Of a stretch of 64,000 nt of DNA, positions 16,108-24,050 are shown piece by piece. The number at the start of each line of letters is the position of its first letter. Position 1 is the first letter of the stretch. The notes below the pieces were generated by a model. It was not told where the DNA came from, did not search any database, and saw nothing but the letters and a program-made list of their open reading frames with translations. Source of the DNA: Gimesia sp. (GTDB lineage: Bacteria; Planctomycetota; Planctomycetia; Planctomycetales; Planctomycetaceae); contig PAJV01000069.1 in NCBI GenBank assembly GCA_002706765.1, positions 1 through 64,000 on the forward strand. The letters run 5' to 3'. The position numbers were made by a program, and so were the translations under genes.

Positions 16108-17235
16108 ATGGATGCATTGAACTATACCAGAGAACTCGTGGCTTTCGAATCCACCAGCTGTTTTTCGAACCTGGCAGTCAGCGATTACGTGGAAGCCGTC
16201 CTGAAAAATCTGGGGTTTGCCATTGAGCGGCTGGAATACAACGACGCGAAGGGAATTCGCAAAGCCAACATCATTGGTCGCCGCGGATCAGGGCAGGGAG
16301 GCATGGCCTATTTTGCTCATACCGATGTTGTTCCCGCTGATCCCTGGTTCACGGATGAGTTCAGTCCCTTCACTCCCACACAGATCGATGACAAGCTCTA
16401 CGGTCGTGGCAGTTGTGACATGAAAGGTTCCATCGCCTGTATGCTGGCTGCCGCGAAACAGTATGTTGAGCGCGATCTGAAACATCCGCTCTACATCACC
16501 TGTACCGCCGATGAAGAAGTGGGCTACCACGGTGCCCGCAATGTTGCGGAAAAGTCGACCATGTACCAGGAAATGGTGGCGGGGGAAACACATGGGATTA
16601 TTGGTGAGCCTACGCGTCTGGAAGTGGTTTATGCTCACAAAGGGACTTATGGGTTTCAGGCAATCTCACACGGTCGCGCTGCCCACTCCAGCCTGAGTAC
16701 CGGCGTGAATGCGAACCTGGCGATGATTCCGTTTCTCGTCGAGATGAAAAAACTGTACGAGGAATGCATGACCGATCCCCGCTGGCAGAATGAGGAATTC
16801 GATCCTCCCACCAACGGCTGGAATATCGGCATCAACGACAAGACGGCTGCTGTGAATATCACGCCACCTCAAAGTATCTGTACGGTTTATTTCCGTCCCA
16901 TGCCTGGACAGGAACCCGACGAACTGGTCGAGCGGGCCCGCAGTGCCGCGGAAAAATGTGGACTCGAATTTCAGTTCAAATGCGGCGGTACTCCCGTTTA
17001 TACAGACCCGAATTCTCCTTTCGTCAACGAAGTCCTGCAGATCGCCGGAAAAGACAAAGCAAAAACGGTTTCCTATGGCACAGATGGCAGCCTGTTTCCG
17101 GAGATGAAAAACATGGTCGTTTTCGGGCCAGGGGACATCGGCCAGGCACATACGCACGACGAATTCATCGAGCTGGAACAACTGGAACTGGGCACACAAA
17201 AGTTTGCCAGTCTCATTGAGCACTGGTGCTGCTGA
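16108..17235 (+). CDS. M20 family metallopeptidase (ArgE/DapE-like)
   Basis: About 375 residues from ATG 16108; an in-frame GTG at 16096 is possible, but GTGGA there fits better as ribosome site. The di-zinc site is visible: FAHTDVVPAD (His and Asp), then GRGSCDMKGS (Asp), TADEEVGYHG (Glu-Glu) and GEPTRLEVVYAHKG, with a late TH-containing block (GQAHTHDEFIELEQLE). The middle insert is the M20 dimerisation domain (GRAAHSS). Members hydrolyse amide bonds of N-acyl amino acids or small peptides; the specific substrate cannot be told. Confidence 0.88.
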   Translation: MDALNYTRELVAFESTSCFSNLAVSDYVEAVLKNLGFAIERLEYNDAKGIRKANIIGRRGSGQGGMAYFAHTDVVPADPWFTDEFSPFTPTQIDDKLYGRGSCDMKGSIACMLAAAKQYVERDLKHPLYITCTADEEVGYHGARNVAEKSTMYQEMVAGETHGIIGEPTRLEVVYAHKGTYGFQAISHGRAAHSSLSTGVNANLAMIPFLVEMKKLYEECMTDPRWQNEEFDPPTNGWNIGINDKTAAVNITPPQSICTVYFRPMPGQEPDELVERARSAAEKCGLEFQFKCGGTPVYTDPNSPFVNEVLQIAGKDKAKTVSYGTDGSLFPEMKNMVVFGPGDIGQAHTHDEFIELEQLELGTQKFASLIEHWCC

Positions 17236-17251
17236 TCGCCAATGGAAGATG

Positions 17252-18424
17252 TCACTCAGGAACAGCAGCGTTGTTGAACTGCTCCGGGTCAAACGGATCA
17301 GCGGGCTTCTCTTTGACCAGCTCGTTGATTTCCTGATCGGAGAGTTTTTTCGGTTCGAAGCCGGAGATCAGGGAGATGTCTCCTTTCAACCGGGCCGGCT
17401 CCACTTCCGCTTCCATGTCGGCCTGCTGGACTTCGTTCGTCGTCATAATCCCATCCGCCTGTTTCAGCAGATTTTCCCGGGCCTGTCCGGTACGTCGGTT
17501 TGCCCGCTTGGTGAGGCGCTCTACACGTAACTGGTCCTGTTTGAGACGATCAGCTACGACAGCGGCCACCCATTCCTGAATGACCTGCTGCTGCTTTCGG
17601 CCTGCGTAACCAGTGTAAACCACGATTCCCTGCTGTGGATGATCCTGCTCTGATTTGGTCAACAACTGGCTTCGCAACGGGTCTTCGAGATCAATCCACT
17701 TCAATACTTCTGCCAGGTTTTTCTCAGCATAAATCCGATGATTTCCATACCTGCGGGTTACCTGGGTGAGACGAAATTCTGATTTCGCAGCATTGCCATG
17801 ACAATTGGCATTTCCGCATTTATTCAACATGATCGGCTGAATCTTTCGCACAAATAAAGCCGACTGCTCACGCGAGATTCCGGTCAGCGATGTTGCCTCG
17901 TCTGAACTTTCCAGTTGTTTCCTGATGAGTGTTTCCTGGATCTTCTCCTGGACCGTCGGCTGATTTTCCGCCGAGACGCCCATCAGTCGCCGCAGCATCA
18001 ACTGCGGTTCCGATCGTTTCGGTTCCAGACGGATCGCATCCCGCAATTCACTTTTTGCTTCTTCGTACAGTTCATTCGTTATACACCAGCGCGCCAGATC
18101 CAGATGTGAATTGGCCGTCGGGTACTTCATGGAGGCCCGCTGTTTCAGATAGATTTCATGCAGATCTTTCGCTTCAAACAGTACGCTCTCAAACGGAACA
18201 ACCATGCTGCCCGTCGGATTTTTCACAAGATAGCCACCCGCACTTTCGCTGATTTCACCAGAAACCATTCGGCCGCTTTTCATCAGTAACAGTGAAGTCT
18301 CGGATTGGGCAACTGAAGGCAGAGGTTCCTGCGTGAAGGCCAAATCTACACAGGACAGACCCAGCCAGAACAGGCAGGCGCACGTGAATACTGACGAGAT
18401 CGATTGAGAGCGGGAATTATTCAT
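17252..18424 (-). CDS. Secreted planctomycete protein with CxxxxCH (PSCyt1-like) motif
   Basis: About 390 residues from ATG 18424; an in-frame GTG at 18439 is an alternative. A signal-peptide-like segment (VFTCACLFWLGLSC) precedes the mature part. The middle has TPR-like helices (DLARWCITNELYEEAKSELRDAIRLEPKR). Near residue 200 is MLNKCGNANCHGNAAKSEF, a CxxxxCHG motif related to planctomycete cytochrome-c-type segments; spacing differs from classical CxxCH, so haem attachment is uncertain. The C-terminus is charged. Converges with the M20 gene, 16 bp apart. Role unknown. Confidence 0.7.
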   Translation of the reverse strand: MNNSRSQSISSVFTCACLFWLGLSCVDLAFTQEPLPSVAQSETSLLLMKSGRMVSGEISESAGGYLVKNPTGSMVVPFESVLFEAKDLHEIYLKQRASMKYPTANSHLDLARWCITNELYEEAKSELRDAIRLEPKRSEPQLMLRRLMGVSAENQPTVQEKIQETLIRKQLESSDEATSLTGISREQSALFVRKIQPIMLNKCGNANCHGNAAKSEFRLTQVTRRYGNHRIYAEKNLAEVLKWIDLEDPLRSQLLTKSEQDHPQQGIVVYTGYAGRKQQQVIQEWVAAVVADRLKQDQLRVERLTKRANRRTGQARENLLKQADGIMTTNEVQQADMEAEVEPARLKGDISLISGFEPKKLSDQEINELVKEKPADPFDPEQFNNAAVPE

Positions 18425-18439
18425 AATGAATCGTTTCAC

Positions 18440-18768
18440 GAATGTGAGACTGAAAGAAATGAAATCCAGCTGCCGGGCTGCATGGTGCCTAAACAGTTGA
18501 TATCATGTAACTTGGAATAATAATTACTGTGAGGAAAGCTGTCTGAAGAGGAGAGAGGATTCTGACTGTCCTCTCTTATTGTATTTTGCCGATCTGGTCA
18601 ACCCGGGATTGACCGTGACCTGTGCGTGGAACGTTCCACGGCAGAAATCTTAATGACCGCCTGTGCTCTCCTGGTTGATTTCAACGAAAATCCGGTCAGA
18701 ATGGAGACTCAGATAAAAGTACCGTCTGCTGAGGTCTGCTCAGCATCTCAAGAAGGACAGAACATAAG
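18440..18768. promoter_or_regulatory. 329-bp divergent intergenic region with hairpin and palindrome
   Basis: No gene. It holds a hairpin AGAGAGGA-N9-TCCTCTCT (18552-18576) followed by TATTGTATT, possibly a terminator of a short transcript, and a perfect 16-bp palindrome at 18625-18640. Confidence 0.5.
18625..18640. promoter_or_regulatory. Perfect 16-bp palindrome CGTGGAACGTTCCACG
   Basis: The sequence equals its own reverse complement over 16 bases and lies 129 bp upstream of the Sm-like gene and about 200 bp upstream of the divergent secreted-protein gene. A dimeric regulator site is plausible; the regulator is unknown. Confidence 0.45.
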
Positions 18769-19047
18769 ATGAGTGAGGATTCTCAGTACCTTGAACAGCT
18801 GACTGGAAAGACCGTTGTCGTCGATCTATCCAGCCTGTACGTGATTGCGGGAACTTTGATCGGCCAGGATCAGCACTATCTGTTTCTGGAAAATGCCGAT
18901 GTGCATGATCTGCGCGATACCACCACGACACGAGAAACGTACGTCCATAAAATTGGTCTGCACGGAATAGCCGCAAATCGAGAACGGGCTCTCGTCTCCC
19001 GCAGGGAAGTCGTTTCACTTTCAGCGCTGGAAGATATCGTTCACTGA
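18769..19047 (+). CDS. Small Sm-like (LSM fold) hypothetical protein
   Basis: 92 residues, AAGGA upstream. The order of features, GKTVVVDLSSLYVIAGTLIGQDQHYLFLEN followed by a variable loop and RREVVSLSALEDI, resembles the Sm1/Sm2 strands of LSM proteins: a D near the first strand, a G at the second, and a late hydrophobic strand. That is a fold guess from pattern, not a confirmed family. No signal peptide. Monocistronic, closed by a strong terminator. Confidence 0.55.
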   Translation: MSEDSQYLEQLTGKTVVVDLSSLYVIAGTLIGQDQHYLFLENADVHDLRDTTTTRETYVHKIGLHGIAANRERALVSRREVVSLSALEDIVH

Positions 19048-19065
19048 GCTGTATCACAAAATATT

Positions 19066-19105
19066 AAAAGCCCCGCGGAACCAAAGTCCCACGGGGCTTT
19101 TTTTA
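19066..19105. terminator. Bidirectional intrinsic terminator
   Basis: Stem AAAGCCCCG / CGGGGCTTT with flanking A and T runs (TTTTTTT on the plus strand). It serves both the Sm-like gene on plus and the oxidoreductase gene on minus, which converge here. Confidence 0.9.
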
Positions 19106-19124
19106 TCTAATCGAGGTCCCCGGT

Positions 19125-20450
19125 TTAGAGCGACCAGCCATCACGGTAATCACGGCTCAGGAATTGATTGGCTTCCGGAGCGTTGGTGAATTCCATTTTC
19201 TTTGCATCCCATTCCAGCTTCTTACCGGCACGAATGGCGGCATTCCCCAGCAGCGTCGTCTCTGTCAGACGGCTGGCGTAGTTGAAGTTGGACATCGCGG
19301 GATCGCCTCCCTTGCAGGCCACGACAAATTCTTCAAAGTGACCAGGAGAACGAGGCAGGCTCTGTTCTGGCTTTTTAAAGTCTTTGAACTTGTCTTTCGG
19401 CAGCAGAATGTATTCTGCACCGTAGTCATCGGGCGTATAAAAGTTGCCTTCATCTCCCACCAGAACCACACCGCTGGATTTCATTTTCTCACCCATCAGC
19501 AGTTCTTCCGGCGGTAAATTACCACCATCGTACCAGGTCAGCTTCAGCGGGCAGAGTTTGTTACCTTTGCCGCGCTCACCAAACTGATAGGTGATCTTCG
19601 TGGATTTGGGATAGGTTTCGTTTTCGATCATTCCTTCCTGTTCTGCGACAATCGACTGGGGATCGTACAGATCCAATGCCATCACATGCATGTTCATGGT
19701 GTGACAGGCCATATCGCCTAGAGCCCCGGTTCCGAAATCCAGCCAGCCACGCCATTCAAACGGATGGTACAGTGTGCTGAATTCGCGGTAGGGTGCAGGG
19801 CCCAGGAACAGATCCCAGTGAATGTGCTTGGGAGCTGGTTCGCCTTCTGGTGGACGCTCAACGCTTTTACCCCAGACAGGACGGTTGGTCCAGACATGCG
19901 CTTCACGCACATTACCCAGGACGCCGGACCGAATCACTTCGACGGCTTCGCGGAACCCGTCCTTGGCAGTTCCCTGGTTCCCCATCTGAGTGGCCACACC
20001 ATGCTCGTTCGCAACCTCCCGCATGACACGGGCTTCGTGAACTGACCACGTTAACGGTTTCTGGGTAAAACAGTGCTTGCCTTTTTTCATCGCCATTACA
20101 CTGGCTGGAGCATGAGAATGATCGGGAGTACTGACGGTAACCGCATCAATCTGGCCTTCCATTTCGGTCAGCATTTCCCGGTAATCATTAAATTTTTTCG
20201 CTTTGGGATAGCGGACTGCTGCTTTGGCCAGGTGTTTGTCATCTATATCGCAGATGGCGATCAGGTTCCCGTTTTCGTAAGCAGATTTTGAATCGCCGGA
20301 ACCTTTGCCGCCGACACCAATGGCTGCGAAATTCAGTTTTTCCAGTGGTGATTTTTCAACTGCCAGCAGATTCTGTCCGCCCACCCAGAACGCGGCGCCT
20401 AACGCCGAAGACTGTTTAATGAACTCGCGGCGAGTAGTACGTTGACTCAT
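19125..20450 (-). CDS. Gfo/Idh/MocA family oxidoreductase with Tat signal
   Basis: 441 residues, CAGGAG upstream. The N-terminus [20 protein letters not shown] is a twin-arginine signal, so the protein is exported folded, probably with its nicotinamide cofactor. The Rossmann motif follows ([12 protein letters not shown]), then an acidic strand end (ICDIDD) and [12 protein letters not shown] carrying the catalytic Lys of the EKP-type motif. The C-terminal alpha/beta domain includes the [10 protein letters not shown] segment. Exported members of this family are numerous in planctomycetes and usually act on sugars or polyols; the substrate is not evident. Confidence 0.88.
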   Translation of the reverse strand: MSQRTTRREFIKQSSALGAAFWVGGQNLLAVEKSPLEKLNFAAIGVGGKGSGDSKSAYENGNLIAICDIDDKHLAKAAVRYPKAKKFNDYREMLTEMEGQIDAVTVSTPDHSHAPASVMAMKKGKHCFTQKPLTWSVHEARVMREVANEHGVATQMGNQGTAKDGFREAVEVIRSGVLGNVREAHVWTNRPVWGKSVERPPEGEPAPKHIHWDLFLGPAPYREFSTLYHPFEWRGWLDFGTGALGDMACHTMNMHVMALDLYDPQSIVAEQEGMIENETYPKSTKITYQFGERGKGNKLCPLKLTWYDGGNLPPEELLMGEKMKSSGVVLVGDEGNFYTPDDYGAEYILLPKDKFKDFKKPEQSLPRSPGHFEEFVVACKGGDPAMSNFNYASRLTETTLLGNAAIRAGKKLEWDAKKMEFTNAPEANQFLSRDYRDGWSL

Positions 20451-20753
20451 GAAGTGCTCCTGTTTGAAAGTCTGATGTTATCGTCATACGTCATTTTACT
20501 TTAGTCGGTTAAAACGTTTCTGAACTTTCAGGATTCTCATATCAGAAAAGTTCTATTTATTGTAGTTATCGCCCAGACGAAAGAAAACAGAATTACATCC
20601 AAAACCGGCAGGATCTTCAAACAGCAGATTCCCGGATGAGACTTGAGAGCTGCTGATTATTTTGAAATATTTTCCAGCGAGCCTTTTCTCGGAACCGAAA
20701 AAATGTCAAAGTAAACTGAAGATTCAGCGTTCCCCCCAGATCACCCCCACAAG
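20451..20753. other. 303-bp divergent intergenic region
   Basis: Nothing specific is recognised beyond expected promoter DNA for the divergent oxidoreductase and aminoacylase genes. AT-rich around 20500-20600. Confidence 0.4.
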
Positions 20754-22376
20754 ATGAAACAGACGGAATCAATGAACACCCACGAATCCGCCGGAGAGAC
20801 CCCGGTATTTGACGTCCTGATCTCTGGCGGTACTGTCATTGATGGTACCGGCGCTCCTCGCTACCAGGCAAACGTGGGCATTAAAGGGGATACCATCGTC
20901 GCGATCGGCGATCTGCCTGAAAATTCGGGGGCAACCGTCATTGACGCCACGAATAAAGTCGTCGCGCCCGGTTTTGTCGATGTACATAATCACTCCGACA
21001 GCTGGCTGCTCAATACTCCCAACTTCCTCTCCAAAACCTCACAAGGCTTCACTACCGAAGTCATCATGGCGGATGGGATTTCGTATGCGCCAGTGGATCG
21101 CTGCACTGCTGCAGACTGGGTCTATTACCTGCAGTCCCTGGACGGACTTTATCCTCACGAATATACCGGCTGGGAATCATTGGAGGACTATATGAACCTG
21201 ATCGATGGCAAAAACGTGCAGAATGTGATGACACACATTCCCTATGCGAATCTGCGGTCGATGGCCTGCGGGTTTGGTCGCCAGCGGGTGGATGACTTTC
21301 AGATGAAACAGATCTGCGCCGAGGTCCGCAAAGGAATGGAAGCAGGCGCGGTCGGCCTGTCAACGGGCCTTGATTATGTCGCGCAATGTTTCTCCACCAC
21401 CGATGAACTGGTCGAAGCCTGTCAGGCGATGGCTGAATACGATGGGCTGTATGTTTCACATATCCGCTACAAAAAAACGCTGATGCCGGCCATTGAAGAA
21501 CTCGTGGAGATTGGCAAAAGGGCAGGGGTCAAGGTGCATATTTCTCACATGAAAGGTCAGTATGCCGGACAGGCGGAAGAAGCCCTTGAATACATCGATA
21601 AGGTTGCCCGCCACGAAGTTGATATTTCGTTCGACGTGTATCCCTATCAACCCGGCTCGACCATGCTGCATTTCCTGCTGCCTTATGAAGTCTTCGAGGA
21701 CGGCCCGAAAAAAGCAATCGAAAAACTGAAGCTGCCTGAAATGCGGCTGCGGTTCAAATATGGACTCGAAAATTACCTGCTGGATATCTCGGCGATTCAG
21801 ATTGCCTGGGTTCTGACGGAAAAGAACAAACAGCATCAGGGGAAATCATTGAGTCGGTATGTGGAAGAATCAGGGCTCCCCAAAGAAGAAGCATTGATCA
21901 ACCTGCTGATTGAAGAAGAGATGGCCGTGCTGCTGGTCTTTAATATGGGTGATGATCGTCTTGTTGATCCGGTTTTAAAACACGATCTGTACATGATGGG
22001 AACCGACGGCATTTTTATGGAAGGGGGCATGATCCACCCCCGGCAGTTCGGTTCCGCGCCGCGCCTGATCGGCCCCTGTGTGCGGGACCACAAGCTTTTT
22101 TCACTGGAAGATGCTGTCTACAAGTTATCGGGTTCTGCAGCGAAACGGTTTGGGATGAAGAACCGGGGCTTTATCAAAGAACAACATTTCGCGGATCTCG
22201 TGATTTTTGATCCGGAAACCGTGCAGGACCATGCCACCTACGACAATCCGCAGCAGCTCCCCAGTGGCATTGATTATGTCTTTACCAACGGTATTCCCAT
22301 CGTACATGATAACCAGCCACTGGAGATAAGCTCAGAAAGATTACCGGGTCGATATCTCCGCTATCAGCCCAAGTAG
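20754..22376 (+). CDS. N-acyl-D-amino-acid deacylase (amidohydrolase family)
   Basis: 540 residues. Amidohydrolase superfamily: an N-terminal beta-sandwich part (LISGGTVIDGTGAPR) and the metal motif GFVDVHNHSD, with later metal/catalytic positions in HISHMKG and in MMGTDGIFMEGG. The sequence pattern is that of D-aminoacylases, which release D-amino acids from N-acyl-D-amino acids or act on related cyclic compounds. ATG 20754 has no obvious ribosome site; ATG 20772 preceded by GGAA is an alternative. The 3' end overlaps the convergent receiver-like gene by 13 bp. Confidence 0.85.
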   Translation: MKQTESMNTHESAGETPVFDVLISGGTVIDGTGAPRYQANVGIKGDTIVAIGDLPENSGATVIDATNKVVAPGFVDVHNHSDSWLLNTPNFLSKTSQGFTTEVIMADGISYAPVDRCTAADWVYYLQSLDGLYPHEYTGWESLEDYMNLIDGKNVQNVMTHIPYANLRSMACGFGRQRVDDFQMKQICAEVRKGMEAGAVGLSTGLDYVAQCFSTTDELVEACQAMAEYDGLYVSHIRYKKTLMPAIEELVEIGKRAGVKVHISHMKGQYAGQAEEALEYIDKVARHEVDISFDVYPYQPGSTMLHFLLPYEVFEDGPKKAIEKLKLPEMRLRFKYGLENYLLDISAIQIAWVLTEKNKQHQGKSLSRYVEESGLPKEEALINLLIEEEMAVLLVFNMGDDRLVDPVLKHDLYMMGTDGIFMEGGMIHPRQFGSAPRLIGPCVRDHKLFSLEDAVYKLSGSAAKRFGMKNRGFIKEQHFADLVIFDPETVQDHATYDNPQQLPSGIDYVFTNGIPIVHDNQPLEISSERLPGRYLRYQPK

Positions 22377-22735
22377 GGCTTTAAGCGTGCCGCTGTCTGT
22401 GGATCCCGATATTGATCTTTACCAATACCATATACGGCACCCACTTCTACAGCCTGCTCCTGGTACTCGGGGTAATTGGAAACCAGCATCAGCGGACTGG
22501 GTTTGATTTCCGAGGTCGCTCTGATCTTCTGGATGAGTTCAATGCCATCACTGTAGTCTGCATCCAGTTTGCGATTAATCAGCACCAGGTCATATTCCGA
22601 TGCTTTTAATTTCTCCAGGGTATCGGTCTCCACGTCCGACTGATCAATCTCCACATCGAAGTGGCTGGTCAGAAAGCGCATTAATGAACTGGTATCAGGC
22701 ACGCATTGTCCGACACTTAAAACTCGTTTCACCAT
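22364..22735 (-). CDS. Response-regulator receiver-like protein lacking the phosphoacceptor Asp
   Basis: 123 residues forming a lone receiver-type fold. The strand that normally ends in the phosphorylated Asp reads DLVLINRKLDADYSDG: Asn replaces Asp. The Thr/Ser strand (LMLVSN) and the conserved Lys (GIGKDQY) are kept, but the N-terminal acidic pair is reduced (SVGQCVPD). It is therefore probably a phosphorylation-independent pseudo-receiver that works by binding. GAGGAA precedes the ATG. No histidine kinase is adjacent; the neighbouring minus-strand gene upstream encodes an NTase-HD protein. Confidence 0.75.
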   Translation of the reverse strand: MVKRVLSVGQCVPDTSSLMRFLTSHFDVEIDQSDVETDTLEKLKASEYDLVLINRKLDADYSDGIELIQKIRATSEIKPSPLMLVSNYPEYQEQAVEVGAVYGIGKDQYRDPQTAARLKPYLG

Positions 22736-22808
22736 CGTTGTTATTCCTCACTCGTAGATAAATTTTTCTCAATGCATTTCATTAAATGCTGTCTTCAAAT
22801 TGAAACGA

Positions 22809-23912
22809 TCAGCCACACAGGCGGGAAAGTTCCTGAATTGCCTCCAGGGCATCTTCGACATCCGGAACGGCAACCCCAGGTTCGCGACCGTTATGATCAC
22901 ACTCTTCCAGTAACAGCAGATCTTCATAACTTTCGTTCGCCATCAACCGCCGCCGAGCGCGTGCCCCCAGCGTTCCTGCCCGGATTGCATGCGCATCCAT
23001 ATGATGCTGAATCAACCAGGCAGTCCGTTCGGTAATCAATCCTTCCAGCGCCTGCAATCCGGCTTCGACATGATCATGCGGATCAATGGCTTTTCCCACA
23101 TCATGCAGTAACGCCGCCAGTTGAAACTCTTCATCATAAGGCAGTTCATCACACGCCAGATCATAAACCTGCAGACTGTGATACAGTGCATCTCCTTCCG
23201 GATGATATTTTTTAGACTGCTTGACTCCCGCTAAAGGCAGCAGAAGCAGTCGATACATCTGAAATCGGTCGATACTCTCTTCGACTTCTGCGAGCCGCTG
23301 ATCCAGGTCGATTCCCGGATATTCGTTTTCCAGCAACTGTTCAAACTCAGGCAGTGTTGCCCGCTCAATTCGTTTGCCGGTGATCGAACATTTGAATCCA
23401 TAGCTCGACCGCTCGGTGGGATATAACGTGAGTTCAACGGGAAATTCATCCTGAATATGAATGTGCGTAAAAATTCTTTCCTCACCATGTTTTTTCACGG
23501 TTTTGTGTTCGACACGATAGGAAATCCCTTCTTCGTCCAGCTGTGCCGTCACTGCTTCGCAACTGTGTGAAAAGACATGAATATCGATGTCCGAGCCCTG
23601 GCGAATATGCCCGGTCAGGGTACTGCCGATCAGTTTGGGATGGAACGGCTTGAACAGTCGCAGAAAGCGCAACGCCTGCAGTCGCATCCCCAGCAGATTT
23701 TCGGTACGGGACTCGCCTTCAAACGTGCAGGCGAATCGCTGGATTTCATCACGAATTTCGCGATTACTGGGGAGCTCAGAGGTTTTCACCCAGCCCTGGC
23801 AGACTTTGCGGGCCGCTTTCATCTTCGCCCGATAATACTCAGTCTCTTGTCGCGAATACATCAGTCGTGCCGCTTCAAATATAATCTGGCGGCGCAGTTT
23901 ACTCGAATTCAT
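22809..23912 (-). CDS. Nucleotidyltransferase-HD domain fusion protein
   Basis: 367 residues. The first half has a Pol-beta-type nucleotidyltransferase signature, GSTLTGHIRQGSDIDIHVF (GS, then SDID), with a possible third acidic residue in FPVELTLY. The second half is an HD phosphohydrolase: YHSLQVYDLA, LAALLHDVGKAIDPHDHVEAGL and IQHHMDAHAI supply the His/Asp metal ligands. The combination recalls tRNA-nucleotidyltransferase and nucleotide-signalling enzymes, but it is not a standard CCA-adding enzyme. Substrate unknown. No signal or membrane helix; expected cytoplasmic. Confidence 0.8.
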   Translation of the reverse strand: MNSSKLRRQIIFEAARLMYSRQETEYYRAKMKAARKVCQGWVKTSELPSNREIRDEIQRFACTFEGESRTENLLGMRLQALRFLRLFKPFHPKLIGSTLTGHIRQGSDIDIHVFSHSCEAVTAQLDEEGISYRVEHKTVKKHGEERIFTHIHIQDEFPVELTLYPTERSSYGFKCSITGKRIERATLPEFEQLLENEYPGIDLDQRLAEVEESIDRFQMYRLLLLPLAGVKQSKKYHPEGDALYHSLQVYDLACDELPYDEEFQLAALLHDVGKAIDPHDHVEAGLQALEGLITERTAWLIQHHMDAHAIRAGTLGARARRRLMANESYEDLLLLEECDHNGREPGVAVPDVEDALEAIQELSRLCG

Positions 23913-24050
23913 TCATAAATCGGTGAACGTTCTCACCGTCGAATCGTTGACAGAGTGAATTGACATTGATGAACAGCCATCAATGTCAGTCAGCAGAGAA
24001 TTCTAACGTTTCATGAGAGAAAAGCAAATCGCATTCTGCTCGAATCCGGT

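Noticed and set aside
16666..17292. 208-codon ORF antisense to the M20 peptidase
   Set aside because: Shadow of a gene with an intact metal site; no independent signals.
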